Origin: JAZDRH01 sp047470865
Lineage (GTDB): Bacteria > Pseudomonadota > Gammaproteobacteria > Pseudomonadales > Pseudomonadaceae
Length of the DNA: 64,000 nt
Direction: 5' to 3'
NCBI RefSeq assembly: GCF_047470865.1
Contig: NZ_JAZDRH010000001.1
Coordinates: 62,001 to 126,000 of the forward strand
The notes below the pieces were generated by a model. The model ran no database searches and had not been told where the DNA came from. It saw only the letters and a list, made by a program, of their open reading frames with translations. This document shows positions 49,197 to 58,596 of this stretch, in pieces (positions within the stretch are counted from its first letter, which is position 1; every line of letters starts with the position of its first letter). Both the position numbers and the translations under genes were made by a program.

Positions 49197-50090
49197 ATGA
49201 GCAACTGGTTAGTTGATAAACTGATTCCCTCTATCATGCGTTCTGAAGTAAAGAAAAGCACGGTCCCTGAAGGTTTATGGCATAAATGCCCATCCTGTGA
49301 TGCTGTTTTATACAAGCCCGAACTAGAAAAATCACTTGATGTTTGCCCAAAATGCGATCATCACATGCGAGTTAGCGCCCGCAGTCGCTTAAATATTTTC
49401 TTAGATGCAGAAGGTCGTGAAGAAATTGGTGCTGAACTAGAGCCAGTTGACCGTCTCAAGTTCCGTGATAGTAAACGCTATAAAGACCGTTTATCAGGTG
49501 CACAGAAAGCAACCAAAGAAAAAGATGCATTAGTTGCTATGAGTGGCAGTTTAAATGCAATGCCAATTGTTGCCTGTGCTTTTGAATTCTCCTTTATGGG
49601 CGGTTCGATGGGCGCTGTGGTAGGTGAAAAGTTTGTGCAAGCAGCAAATGTGGCGCTTGAGAAAAAATGCCCATTTGTATGTTTTGCTGCATCAGGTGGC
49701 GCTCGTATGCAAGAAGGTCTGATCTCGTTAATGCAAATGGCTAAGACATCTGCCGTATTGGCACGTTTACGTGAACAAGGTGTTCCTTATGTTGCCGTGT
49801 TGACCGATCCAATCTATGGTGGTGTTTCTGCAAGCTTGGCTATGTTAGGTGACATTAATGTTGCAGAACCAAAAGCCTTAGTAGGCTTTGCAGGACCTCG
49901 TGTAATTGAGCAAACAGTACGTGAAAAGCTACCAGAAGGTTTCCAACGCAGTGAGTTCTTGCTTGAGCATGGCCAAGTAGATTTAATTATTCATCGCAAA
50001 GATATGCGTACTCGTCTAACTCAAGTTTTACGCCAAATGATGAATTTGCCCGCTCTGGAAGCGACAGAGGAAGAAAAAGAGATCGCCTAA
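49197..50090 (+). CDS. accD: Acetyl-CoA carboxylase carboxyltransferase subunit beta
   Basis: A 297-residue subunit of the heterotetrameric carboxyltransferase that makes malonyl-CoA for fatty acid synthesis. The N-terminal zinc ribbon has four Cys (CPSCDAVLYKPELEKSLDVC, followed by PKC), and the crotonase-like core includes FMGGSMGAVVGEKF, FAASGGARMQEG and TDPIYGGVSASLAMLGD. Start, length and end are normal. The stop TAA overlaps the folC ATG (TAATG), the usual pseudomonad order. Confidence 0.96.
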   Translation: MSNWLVDKLIPSIMRSEVKKSTVPEGLWHKCPSCDAVLYKPELEKSLDVCPKCDHHMRVSARSRLNIFLDAEGREEIGAELEPVDRLKFRDSKRYKDRLSGAQKATKEKDALVAMSGSLNAMPIVACAFEFSFMGGSMGAVVGEKFVQAANVALEKKCPFVCFAASGGARMQEGLISLMQMAKTSAVLARLREQGVPYVAVLTDPIYGGVSASLAMLGDINVAEPKALVGFAGPRVIEQTVREKLPEGFQRSEFLLEHGQVDLIIHRKDMRTRLTQVLRQMMNLPALEATEEEKEIA

Positions 50091-51361
50091 TGCAACATCG
50101 TAACCTTGCGCAGTGGTTAGCCTATTTAGAGCAGCTTCATCCTAGTGAAATTGATATGGGGTTGGAGCGTGTTAAACAAGTAGCAACGAGGCTAGGTTTA
50201 ACCAAGCCGGCTAGTAAAATCGTTACTGTTACGGGTACCAATGGTAAAGGCTCTACCTGCGCCATGTTGGCTGCTTTATTACAAGCACAAGGACTTACGG
50301 TGGGTGTGTATAGCTCTCCGCACATGCTTCGTTATAACGAACGTGTGCGAATTAACGGCAAAGAAGTATTGGATGATGCGTTATGCCAAGCTTTTGAGAA
50401 AATAGAGCAGGCACGAGGTGATATCTCATTAACCTATTTTGAGATGGGCACCTTGGCAGCCTTTGATATTTTTAGCCATGCTGGTCTAGATGTGGCCATT
50501 CTTGAAGTGGGTTTAGGTGGGCGTTTAGATGCCGTAAATATTGTGGACGCAGATATCGCCATTGTAACTAGCATCGCTGTTGATCATACAGAGTATTTGG
50601 GTAATACCCGTGATTCTGTTGCTTACGAAAAATCAGGGATTTTTCGGCAAGGGAAAATAGCAATCTGTGGCGATATAAACCCACCGCAAACCTTGTTGGA
50701 TCGAGCAACAGAAATAGGTGTGGATCTCTACCTACGCAGCCGCTGCGATTTTGATGTTGCAGTAACGGATGAGCATTGGCATTGGCAAGGGCAAGACGCA
50801 CAGCACCATAAGTTGCAAATTAATAACCTGCCTATTATTAACTTGCCTATTGATAATGCCGCTATTGTATTGCAAGCCTTTGAATTGCTATCAGCCCAAC
50901 TAAGCGCTGAAGAAATAGGCAAGGTATTACAACAAGTACAAATGCCGGGGCGTTTGCAAGCCATTGACTATGTACTGCTGCATAAAAGGGTACATCTTCT
51001 GTTAGATGTTGCACATAATCCCCATGCTGCACAGTATTTAGCACAGCGTTTATCTCAAAAACCTAAACGTCGTTTAGCTGTGTTCAGTATTTTAAACGAT
51101 AAAGAAATGGGTGCTGTATTAGAAAGCATGTTGCCATTAATTGATACTTGGGCAGTAGCCAGTTTGCCTACGCCACGTAGTCGTACTACAGAGGATATGC
51201 AGGCAACATTACAGGGTTTAGGCGCTTCAGTTCTAAGTTATGAAAGTATTGAACAGGCTTTGTTAGCTCAGTGTGAAAAAGCAAATGCTGATGATGAGGT
51301 GCTTGTTTTCGGCTCATTCTTTACAGTTGCCCAAGTACTTGCATTACTTGAGAAGAATTAA
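50090..51361 (+). CDS. folC: Folylpolyglutamate / dihydrofolate synthase FolC
   Basis: A 423-residue bifunctional Mur-ligase-like enzyme that adds glutamate to dihydropteroate and to tetrahydrofolate. The P-loop is VTGTNGKGSTCAML (about 46-59), the Mg site VGLGGRLDAVNIVDADIAIVTSI, with HTEYLGNTR and the C-terminal LLDVAHNPHAAQYLA. It overlaps accD by one base and is followed by the SPOR-domain gene 79 bases later. Confidence 0.95.
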   Translation: MQHRNLAQWLAYLEQLHPSEIDMGLERVKQVATRLGLTKPASKIVTVTGTNGKGSTCAMLAALLQAQGLTVGVYSSPHMLRYNERVRINGKEVLDDALCQAFEKIEQARGDISLTYFEMGTLAAFDIFSHAGLDVAILEVGLGGRLDAVNIVDADIAIVTSIAVDHTEYLGNTRDSVAYEKSGIFRQGKIAICGDINPPQTLLDRATEIGVDLYLRSRCDFDVAVTDEHWHWQGQDAQHHKLQINNLPIINLPIDNAAIVLQAFELLSAQLSAEEIGKVLQQVQMPGRLQAIDYVLLHKRVHLLLDVAHNPHAAQYLAQRLSQKPKRRLAVFSILNDKEMGAVLESMLPLIDTWAVASLPTPRSRTTEDMQATLQGLGASVLSYESIEQALLAQCEKANADDEVLVFGSFFTVAQVLALLEKN

Positions 51362-51439
51362 CTGCAAAATAATGGAACTGAGTTTAAGCTATACAACCTA
51401 AAGAACATTCGTTCACTTTCCAACAAAGGATGTAAGTTT

Positions 51440-52048
51440 ATGGCAGTTTTCACGGGTCAATTAAAGCAGCGTATTGTGGGTGCTTTGGTTTTAATTGCCT
51501 TAGCCGTTATTTTTTTACCCATGTTGTTTAAAAAAGATGAACAGCTTGTTGAGCAGCCAGTTCAGGTGAGTGTTCCTCCTACGCCTATAGCGCCTAGTCA
51601 GCCGGTAGTAGATACTGCACCCGTGGTAGTGCCTCAACCTACACCTCCTGTTATTCTAGAGTCTCCTGTGACGCCACCAGCAGCGCAGCCTAGCATTGAG
51701 CCTATAGCTCAGCCAAGTAAGCCGGTTATTGCTGAAACAACAAGGCCTGTAGCACCACCGGCTAAGCCCGAAACTAAACCAGCGCCAATACCAAACAAAC
51801 CTGTGGTAAGCGCAAGTGCAGGGCAATGGGCTGTACAGTTGGCACGTTCTAGTGATGAAAAAAATGCTAAGCAATTAAGCGAAAAATTCCGTGCAAAACA
51901 ATACAAAGCCTATATCAGCAAAGAATCAGGCTTTTACTACGTACGCATTGGGCCTTTGGTCAAGCGTGATGACGCCCAGCAAATGTGCAAACAACTGAAA
52001 GCCCGTGAACAGCAAGACTGCTTCGTTGTTACTTATAAAGCCAAATAA
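51440..52048 (+). CDS. SPOR-domain membrane protein (DedD-like)
   Basis: A 202-residue single-pass protein: cytoplasmic tip, membrane helix (IVGALVLIALAVIFLPMLF, about 12-30), a long Pro-rich periplasmic linker, and a C-terminal SPOR domain (about 128-202: GQWAVQLARSSDEKNAKQLS then YYVRIGPLVKRDDAQQMCKQ). SPOR domains bind denuded septal peptidoglycan, so a cell-division role like DedD is inferred. Position between folC and cvpA is the same in P. aeruginosa (PA3110). Ribosome site AAAGGA is at about 51424-51429. Confidence 0.9.
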   Translation: MAVFTGQLKQRIVGALVLIALAVIFLPMLFKKDEQLVEQPVQVSVPPTPIAPSQPVVDTAPVVVPQPTPPVILESPVTPPAAQPSIEPIAQPSKPVIAETTRPVAPPAKPETKPAPIPNKPVVSASAGQWAVQLARSSDEKNAKQLSEKFRAKQYKAYISKESGFYYVRIGPLVKRDDAQQMCKQLKAREQQDCFVVTYKAK

Positions 52049-52086
52049 TTAGTATATTAAAGCTTACCCGAAACTTAATGCTCTGA

Positions 52087-52123
52087 TAAAATGCCCGTCT
52101 GATTTAGCTACCTAGGCATTTTA
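52087..52123 (+). other. Hairpin abutting the cvpA start
   Basis: A perfect 9-bp repeat pairs TAAAATGCC (52087-52095) with GGCATTTTA (52115-52123), 19-base loop. It ends two bases before the GTG start of cvpA, which has no recognisable Shine-Dalgarno sequence. Confidence 0.55.
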
Positions 52124-52125
52124 TC

Positions 52126-52632
52126 GTGGCATTGATTTGGGTTGACTGGGTGATTATTGCGATTATTGTGATCTCAGCCGTAATAAGTTTAGTACGTGGC
52201 TTTGTAAAAGAAGCACTTTCTTTGATTACTTGGGTGATTGCAGGACTTATCGCATGGCTATTTGGTAGCGCCTTAGCACCGCATTTAGAACCTTATATTG
52301 ATACACCTTCAATGCGGGTTATCGTGGCCTGTACCATTTTATTTGTAATTGCTTTATTACTGGGCGGCTTGGTTAATTTCTTGATTTCGCAATTAATTAA
52401 GGTGACAGGGCTCAGTGGCACTGATCGTGTATTAGGAATGGTGTTTGGTGCGGCGCGTGGAGCAATGTTAGTAGTTATCGCTGTTGGTTTGTTAAGCTTA
52501 GCGCCTGTTCGTCAAGATCAATGGTGGCATGATTCAGCATTGATTCCTCACTTTTTAGTTATGGCTGATTGGTCAAAAAACTTAATGTTAGACTGGTCTG
52601 CTGGCTGGATAACAGATGCAAAAGCATCTTAA
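52126..52632 (+). CDS. cvpA: CvpA family membrane protein
   Basis: A 168-residue inner-membrane protein with four predicted helices (LIWVDWVIIAIIVISAVISL at the start; IVACTILFVIALLLGGLVNF later) and the CvpA motif GLSGTDRVLGMVFGAARG. In E. coli it is needed for colicin V production or entry and for bile resistance. It lies before purF here as in enterobacteria and pseudomonads. It starts at GTG 52126 with no visible ribosome site, inside the reach of a hairpin. Confidence 0.93.
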   Translation: MALIWVDWVIIAIIVISAVISLVRGFVKEALSLITWVIAGLIAWLFGSALAPHLEPYIDTPSMRVIVACTILFVIALLLGGLVNFLISQLIKVTGLSGTDRVLGMVFGAARGAMLVVIAVGLLSLAPVRQDQWWHDSALIPHFLVMADWSKNLMLDWSAGWITDAKAS

Positions 52633-52681
52633 TTGAGCATTTTGGTGCTCATAGCCTAAAATCAATAGGGGTTTTCTCTAC

Positions 52682-54187
52682 ATGTGTGGCATTGTTGGAA
52701 TCGTCGGTAAATCATACGTCAACCAAGCATTGTATGATGCGTTAACTGTTTTGCAGCATCGTGGTCAAGATGCCGCTGGCATAGTTACCACGCAAAATGG
52801 TCGTTTGTATCTACGCAAAGACAATGGACTGGTCAAAGATGTGTTTCATACAAGGCACATGAAGGAGCTACACGGTAATATTGGTATTGGCCATATTCGT
52901 TATCCAACAGCAGGTAGCTCATCTAACGCAGAAGCACAGCCTTTCTACGTTAACTCCCCTTATGGCATTACTTTGGCTCACAATGGTAATTTGACCAATG
53001 TTGAGCAATTAACCAAAGAAATTTATGAAGCTGATCTACGCCATATAAACACTGATTCAGACTCGGAAGTTTTACTGAATGTGTTTGCTAATGAGTTAGC
53101 AGAGCGTGGCAAGTTGCATCCTACTGAAGATGACATTTTTGCAGCGGTAGCAAAAGTACATCAACGCTGTAAAGGTGGATATGCCGCTGTTGCCATGATT
53201 ACAGGCTATGGTTTAGTAGCGTTTCGTGATCCTCATGGAATTCGCCCTGTTGTATTTGGCCAACGTCATACTGATGAAGGCGTTGAATATATGGTTGCCT
53301 CGGAAAGTGTTGCATTAGATGTTTCTGGATTTAACCTGATTCGTGATATTGCACCAGGTGAAGCTATTTACATTACTGAAAATGGCAAATTACACACACG
53401 TCAATGTGCGAGCAATGCGCAGTTGGCACCTTGTATTTTTGAGTATGTTTATTTAGCTCGACCTGACTCTATCATTGATGGTGTATCTGTCTACTCAGCG
53501 CGCTTACGCATGGGCGAAAAGCTAGCTGATAAGATTCAGCGCATACGTCCCGATCATGATATTGATGTTGTTATACCTATTCCAGATACCAGTCGCACTG
53601 CAGCTTTAGAAGTAGCAACACGTTTGGGTATTAAGTTTCGCGAAGGTTTTGTTAAAAATCGCTATATTGGCCGTACTTTTATTATGCCAGGACAAGCTGT
53701 ACGTAAAAAATCAGTACGCCAAAAGCTAAATGCCATTGGCCAAGAGTTTGCTGGTAAAACAGTATTGCTGGTAGATGACTCTATTGTGCGTGGTACTACC
53801 TGTAAACAAATTATTCAGATGGCGCGTGAAGCAGGAGCAAAAAAAGTTTATTTCTGCTCTGCGGCTCCAGAAGTTCGCTATCCAAACGTCTATGGCATTG
53901 ATATGCCTAGTGCACATGAACTCATTGCACATGAGCGCACCGTAGATGAAGTGGCTGACTTAATCGGTGCTGACTGGCTAATCTATCAAGATTTAGACGA
54001 TCTTAAAGATGCTGTCGGTGGCGGCGTAGAAAAAATAGAACATTTTGATTGTGCTGTGTTTGATGGGCATTATGTTACAGGCGACATTGATGCGAGCTAT
54101 CTACAGCACATTGAAGATGAACGTAACGAACTATCAAAAAACGCTCGAAGGGGAGCGAATGCTGTAATAGAATTGCACAATAACTAA
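52682..54187 (+). CDS. purF: Amidophosphoribosyltransferase PurF
   Basis: A 501-residue enzyme of the first step of purine synthesis: glutamine plus PRPP give phosphoribosylamine. The N-terminal nucleophile Cys-2 is in MCGIVGIVG, the glutaminase domain runs to about 230, and the PRPP-binding signature is VLLVDDSIVRGTTCKQI. The HIRYPTAGSS and SESVALD segments fit. The mature enzyme would need removal of Met-1. Complete, with a strong terminator 2 bases after the stop. Confidence 0.96.
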   Translation: MCGIVGIVGKSYVNQALYDALTVLQHRGQDAAGIVTTQNGRLYLRKDNGLVKDVFHTRHMKELHGNIGIGHIRYPTAGSSSNAEAQPFYVNSPYGITLAHNGNLTNVEQLTKEIYEADLRHINTDSDSEVLLNVFANELAERGKLHPTEDDIFAAVAKVHQRCKGGYAAVAMITGYGLVAFRDPHGIRPVVFGQRHTDEGVEYMVASESVALDVSGFNLIRDIAPGEAIYITENGKLHTRQCASNAQLAPCIFEYVYLARPDSIIDGVSVYSARLRMGEKLADKIQRIRPDHDIDVVIPIPDTSRTAALEVATRLGIKFREGFVKNRYIGRTFIMPGQAVRKKSVRQKLNAIGQEFAGKTVLLVDDSIVRGTTCKQIIQMAREAGAKKVYFCSAAPEVRYPNVYGIDMPSAHELIAHERTVDEVADLIGADWLIYQDLDDLKDAVGGGVEKIEHFDCAVFDGHYVTGDIDASYLQHIEDERNELSKNARRGANAVIELHNN

Positions 54188-54188
54188 T

Positions 54189-54220
54189 AAAAAGGCCAAA
54201 TCACTGATTTGGCCTTTTTT
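54189..54220 (+). terminator. Rho-independent terminator of purF
   Basis: Eleven-base stem AAAGGCCAAAT (54191-54201) / ATTTGGCCTTT (54207-54217), then further T residues. Confidence 0.93.
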
Positions 54221-54245
54221 GTTTATAACCAAAGAAGGTAAGCAT

Positions 54246-55460
54246 ATGTCAATTGAATGGGATGCAGGGCGTTTAAATAGTGATTTGTCAGATGTAGCAC
54301 AAGATACATTTGCAGTGCGTGGTGGGCAACATCGCACGCCAGAAGCAGAGCATGGCGAACCAATGTTTATGACATCTAGTTATGTATTCCAAAGCGCAGA
54401 GCAAGCGGCGGCAAGCTTTTCAGGCGAACTGGGTGATGTGAATGTTTACTCACGTTATACCAATCCTACTGTGCGTGTATTTGAAGAGCGCCTCGCCGCA
54501 CTGGAGCAAGGTGAGCAAGCCGTAGCAACTGCCTCAGGTATGTCGGCCATCTATGCTGTGGTTATGAGCTTGTGCTCATTAGGTGATCATATTCTGGTAT
54601 CACGCAGTGTGTTTGGTGCCACCATCAGTTTGTTTGATAAATACTGTAAGCGTTTTGGTTTAGAAGTCGACTATGTTGAGCTAGATGACCTCAATGCCTG
54701 GAAAGCAGCTTGCAAGCCAAATACCAAATTATTCTTTTTAGAATCGCCTTCTAACCCATTAGCAGTGGTTGCTGATATTCGAGCAATTAGTCAAATTGCA
54801 CATGCAGCCGGTGCTTTATTAATGGTCGATAATTGTTTTTGTACACCTATTGTGCAAAAACCATTAACCTTAGGCGCCGATATTGTTATTCATTCAGCTA
54901 CTAAGTTTATTGACGGGCAAGGGCGTTGTTTAGGTGGTGCAGCGGTAGGGCGCGCTGAGCATATGAAAGAACTAACAGGCTTTTTACGTACTATTGGCCC
55001 GACTATGAGCCCTTTTAATGCCTGGGTATTTCTCAAAGGTTTAGAAACCTTGCATGTGCGTATGAAAGCACATTGTCAATCGGCCTTAGAGTTGGCTCAA
55101 TGGCTAAGTCAGCAAGACAAAATAGAAAAAGTCTACTACACAGGCTTAACTGATCATCCTCAGCATGAACTTGCGAAATCACAACAAACACTGTTTGGTG
55201 CTGTACTGAGTTTTGAGGTGAAAGGTGGACGTGAAGCGGCATGGCGTTTTATTAATGCAACACGTATTTTATCCATTACCTCGAACTTAGGTGACACAAA
55301 AACTACTATTACCCATCCGGCAACCACCACCCATGGTCGCTTGTCAGATGAAGATAAAAGGCAGGCCGGCATAGGCGAAAATCTTATACGTATCTCAGTT
55401 GGACTCGAAGATATCAATGATCTTAAAAATGACTTTGAGCGTGGTTTAAGTTCTATTTAG
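54246..55460 (+). CDS. metZ: O-succinylhomoserine sulfhydrylase MetZ
   Basis: A 404-residue PLP enzyme of methionine synthesis that makes homocysteine directly from O-succinylhomoserine and sulfide, as in pseudomonads. ATG 54246 gives MSIEWDAGRLNSDLSDVA, the usual start; AAGG is at 54234-54237. The PLP lysine lies in HSATKFIDGQGRCLGG (about 212), other landmarks being YSRYTNPTVRVFEERLA and ITSNLGDTKTTITHPATTTH. With CysH (sulfite) and Asd in this window, it uses the products of sulfur and aspartate pathways. Confidence 0.95.
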   Translation: MSIEWDAGRLNSDLSDVAQDTFAVRGGQHRTPEAEHGEPMFMTSSYVFQSAEQAAASFSGELGDVNVYSRYTNPTVRVFEERLAALEQGEQAVATASGMSAIYAVVMSLCSLGDHILVSRSVFGATISLFDKYCKRFGLEVDYVELDDLNAWKAACKPNTKLFFLESPSNPLAVVADIRAISQIAHAAGALLMVDNCFCTPIVQKPLTLGADIVIHSATKFIDGQGRCLGGAAVGRAEHMKELTGFLRTIGPTMSPFNAWVFLKGLETLHVRMKAHCQSALELAQWLSQQDKIEKVYYTGLTDHPQHELAKSQQTLFGAVLSFEVKGGREAAWRFINATRILSITSNLGDTKTTITHPATTTHGRLSDEDKRQAGIGENLIRISVGLEDINDLKNDFERGLSSI

Positions 55461-55553
55461 TGCTTGTTTTTACTAAAAACGTGAAAGGACTCACGATGTA
55501 TATGCTTAAAATATGAAATTATATAAAGTATATAAAACTAAAGGATATAGTTT

Positions 55554-58500
55554 ATGTTTGCCTTTCAGCGGAAGAAACTCGCCCACGCTATTTTATTGTG
55601 CAGTGTGTTGCCTATTGGAGCTCAGGCTGCTTCTTATGAAGATGCTTACGATTTAGGTTTTATGGCATGGACCAATATGGGTATCTCCACAGGCTCAGGT
55701 CGCATTGCTGAAAGTAATCAACTACAAGCACAAGAATTTCTTTATCTAATTAACAATAATAAAAATGCGGATGTGGGAGATTCTGCCTTATACATGGTAG
55801 AAAAAAACTCAGCATTGACAATATTGACTGACCATGACAATCCAGATGATCCTGGTTTTAATAGCACAATTATTTCTTCATATACTGAAAATGCTAAAAC
55901 AGGTATTGCTGTAAAAATTGGCAATAACCATTTTACAGAAGCTGAAAAACCTTCATTAAGTGGTAGTAGCGGTGCTGATTTTTTTGCCGATAAAACAGGT
56001 ATATTAGCTAATAGTGCTAATGTGGACTTAAAAAATATCAGTATCTCTGCATTAGATACAGGTCTTAGCATTGAAGATGTGACTTATGATCGCAGAGGCA
56101 ATGTGATAGCTAAAGGGGCAGGCAGTAAAGTCAATTTAGAAAACTTTAAAATTCAATTTGATGCCAATCGTTTTAATACTGTTATCAATGATATCTCTAG
56201 CAATCCACCTGATACTCCTGCCAACTTTACAAATGATCAAAAAACCAATGTAGGCGTTTATGTAGATGGTACAGGCATAAAAGGCGAAACCATTGTTAAC
56301 TTAAAAAGTGGTGAGATTCATACGCAAGGTGCTGCAGTGAATGCCTATTCTGCGGCCACTGTTAATTTAGATAACGTTAACATCTCCACGCAACAAACGG
56401 CTGGCGGTAGCATTAATGCTTCCAATAAAGATACCCTTGTCAGTATCAAAAATTCTGATATTAAAACCAGATCTATTGCTTTAGGTGCAGATGCAGGTGC
56501 AGAAATCTATATTGAAGATAGCCATATAGAACGTCAGAACAGCGCATGGGGTGCTGTTGCGCAAGGAGAAAACTCAAAAGTTACCGTTAAAAACACAGAT
56601 ATGACTTTAACCTCTGGTGGCGGTGCTGCTGGCGACTATGGCTTTACACCCGCAGGCGCTACTGCGCGCAGCGGCGGAAAAGTTGTGCTAGATAATGTGC
56701 GAATCAAAGATCAAGCCACTGGTATAGATAGCATGAAAGGCATTTTTGCTGACTCTAAAGGCGAGGTTGTAGGTAATGCAGTTACTTATACCTCAGCTGA
56801 AAAGCTAACCATGGGTGTTCAGTTTAGTGACGAAGGCAAAGTAACGCTAACTAACTCAAAGTTTGAACTGACAGGACAAGGTTCTGCTGGTGTAGTGGCG
56901 AGTGGTGGCACATTTACAGCGAATAATACTGAGTTTAGTAGTGCAGGTGCATTAATAAGAGTTTATGAAAGAAGCTCAGGTTCTTCAGCTATCAACCTCA
57001 ATAATGGCTCGAAATTTGTTTCAGATACTGTGTTGTTAAGAAATGATTTTGTACTAGATCCATTTGAAGATAGAGAAGTTAAACTCAATGCAGATAACTC
57101 AACCCTAGGCGGCAGAATACTTGGCGGCTTCACCACTGATGTTAGCTTAAAAAATAATACCACTTGGTCTTATTCGGGTTTATCCACTGTGCGGGCTTTA
57201 ACATTAGATAACGCAACTATCCAATTGAGCAAACCAGCTGCTGGGCAACACAATACACTAGAAGTCGACACTTTAAATAGCACAAACGGCGTGATTGAAC
57301 TTTGGACTGAATTTAATGCTGATGCTTCAAAGACAGATAGAATCCTTATAAATGAAGAAGCAACAGGAAAAACTGGGCTTCGTTTCCGTAATGCTGGTGG
57401 TACAGGTGAGCAAACCATAAAAGGCATTAAAGTGGTAGACGCCGTTGATAATTCAGAGCAGGGTGGGCCGAAGGCGACAACCACTACAGATGCTTTTTTT
57501 ATTGATCCGTTATCCGATGGCTACCGCCAAGATAAAACAGATACCATTGCCGTAGGTGCTTATAACTATAAATTAAAACGTGGCCATCGAGCGGATGAGA
57601 ATGAGAGTAACTGGTATCTTGTCTCCTCTTTAGAAGGTCAAGACAATAGTGGAGATGAGGATAGCTACCGCCCAGAAGTTCCTGCCTATTTTTCCAATAA
57701 TCAGATGGCCCGTAACTTACAGCGTCATAAATGGCAAGATCGTAAAGGCCAAACAAATGGTATTGCGCAAGACAGTGTTGGCTGGATCCGTGTGCAATCA
57801 GATAAAACCTCCTTTAGTGATCAGTTTGACTCTAAGCGCAAAAGTACAAGTCATCTAATACACTTTGGGGCTGATGTAGTGCGCTATGAGTTGTCAGATG
57901 GTAGCCGTTTTGATTTGGGTGTAATGGGCTTATTGGGTAAAGCAGAAACCAAAGCTAAAGCACAAGCTATTCATGCCAAGGCTAACCTAGATAGCTATAA
58001 TATTGGTGCTTATGCTACTTGGCAACAAAGCCCAAGCAGCAAAACAGGCAGCTATGTTGATACATGGCTATTGCATGGTTGGAATAGTAATAATGTCAAA
58101 GGCGACGGTTTATCCAGTGAAAAATATCATTCACAAATGACCTCTGTATCGCTTGAAGTAGGGCATAACTTTTTGCTAGCCAGTAGTGCAAACCAGCAAT
58201 GGTACTTGCAACCACAGGCTCAGGTTATTTGGAATAAAGCCAATAATGGCTCTCATACAGAGAAAAGCACAAAAACACATATCAAATGGGATAATAAAAA
58301 TGAAGTCTCTACTCGTTTAGGCGCGCGTTTAGCAGCAGAATTAGACTTAGAGTCAGGCTCACAGTTATTACCCTTTATTGAGCTGAATTATTGGCGTAAT
58401 CCAAAAGACCAACATATGCAATTTGGTAATGAGCAAGTCAAAGACAAGTTGTCCACCTCAGCTGTTGAAATGGCTATTGGCCTGCAAGGGCAGGTCAATG

Positions 58501-58595
58501 ATGACATCCAAGTATGGACGCGCTTTGGTGTTCAGCAAGGACAGCGCCATTATCGTAATATGAACGGTCAGGTTGGTGTAACCTTTAAGTGGTAA
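55554..58595 (+). CDS. Type Va autotransporter with beta-helical passenger
   Basis: A 1013-residue surface protein. A signal peptide (MFAFQRKKLAHAILLCSVLP, cut near AQAA) is followed by a long passenger of repeating short strands with many Asn/Ser/Thr turns, for example VNLDNVNISTQQ and KVTVKNTDMTLTSGGG, typical of right-handed beta-helix pertactin-like passengers. The autotransporter beta-barrel starts about residue 740 (VGWIRVQSDKTSFSDQF) and ends VGVTFKW, the aromatic end that BamA recognises. No protease triad was noticed, so adhesion is the likeliest role. It is absent from this syntenic spot in P. aeruginosa, so it may be acquired. It ends one base from the convergent mocR-type gene. 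Confidence 0.92.
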   Translation: MFAFQRKKLAHAILLCSVLPIGAQAASYEDAYDLGFMAWTNMGISTGSGRIAESNQLQAQEFLYLINNNKNADVGDSALYMVEKNSALTILTDHDNPDDPGFNSTIISSYTENAKTGIAVKIGNNHFTEAEKPSLSGSSGADFFADKTGILANSANVDLKNISISALDTGLSIEDVTYDRRGNVIAKGAGSKVNLENFKIQFDANRFNTVINDISSNPPDTPANFTNDQKTNVGVYVDGTGIKGETIVNLKSGEIHTQGAAVNAYSAATVNLDNVNISTQQTAGGSINASNKDTLVSIKNSDIKTRSIALGADAGAEIYIEDSHIERQNSAWGAVAQGENSKVTVKNTDMTLTSGGGAAGDYGFTPAGATARSGGKVVLDNVRIKDQATGIDSMKGIFADSKGEVVGNAVTYTSAEKLTMGVQFSDEGKVTLTNSKFELTGQGSAGVVASGGTFTANNTEFSSAGALIRVYERSSGSSAINLNNGSKFVSDTVLLRNDFVLDPFEDREVKLNADNSTLGGRILGGFTTDVSLKNNTTWSYSGLSTVRALTLDNATIQLSKPAAGQHNTLEVDTLNSTNGVIELWTEFNADASKTDRILINEEATGKTGLRFRNAGGTGEQTIKGIKVVDAVDNSEQGGPKATTTTDAFFIDPLSDGYRQDKTDTIAVGAYNYKLKRGHRADENESNWYLVSSLEGQDNSGDEDSYRPEVPAYFSNNQMARNLQRHKWQDRKGQTNGIAQDSVGWIRVQSDKTSFSDQFDSKRKSTSHLIHFGADVVRYELSDGSRFDLGVMGLLGKAETKAKAQAIHAKANLDSYNIGAYATWQQSPSSKTGSYVDTWLLHGWNSNNVKGDGLSSEKYHSQMTSVSLEVGHNFLLASSANQQWYLQPQAQVIWNKANNGSHTEKSTKTHIKWDNKNEVSTRLGARLAAELDLESGSQLLPFIELNYWRNPKDQHMQFGNEQVKDKLSTSAVEMAIGLQGQVNDDIQVWTRFGVQQGQRHYRNMNGQVGVTFKW

Positions 58596-58596
58596 A

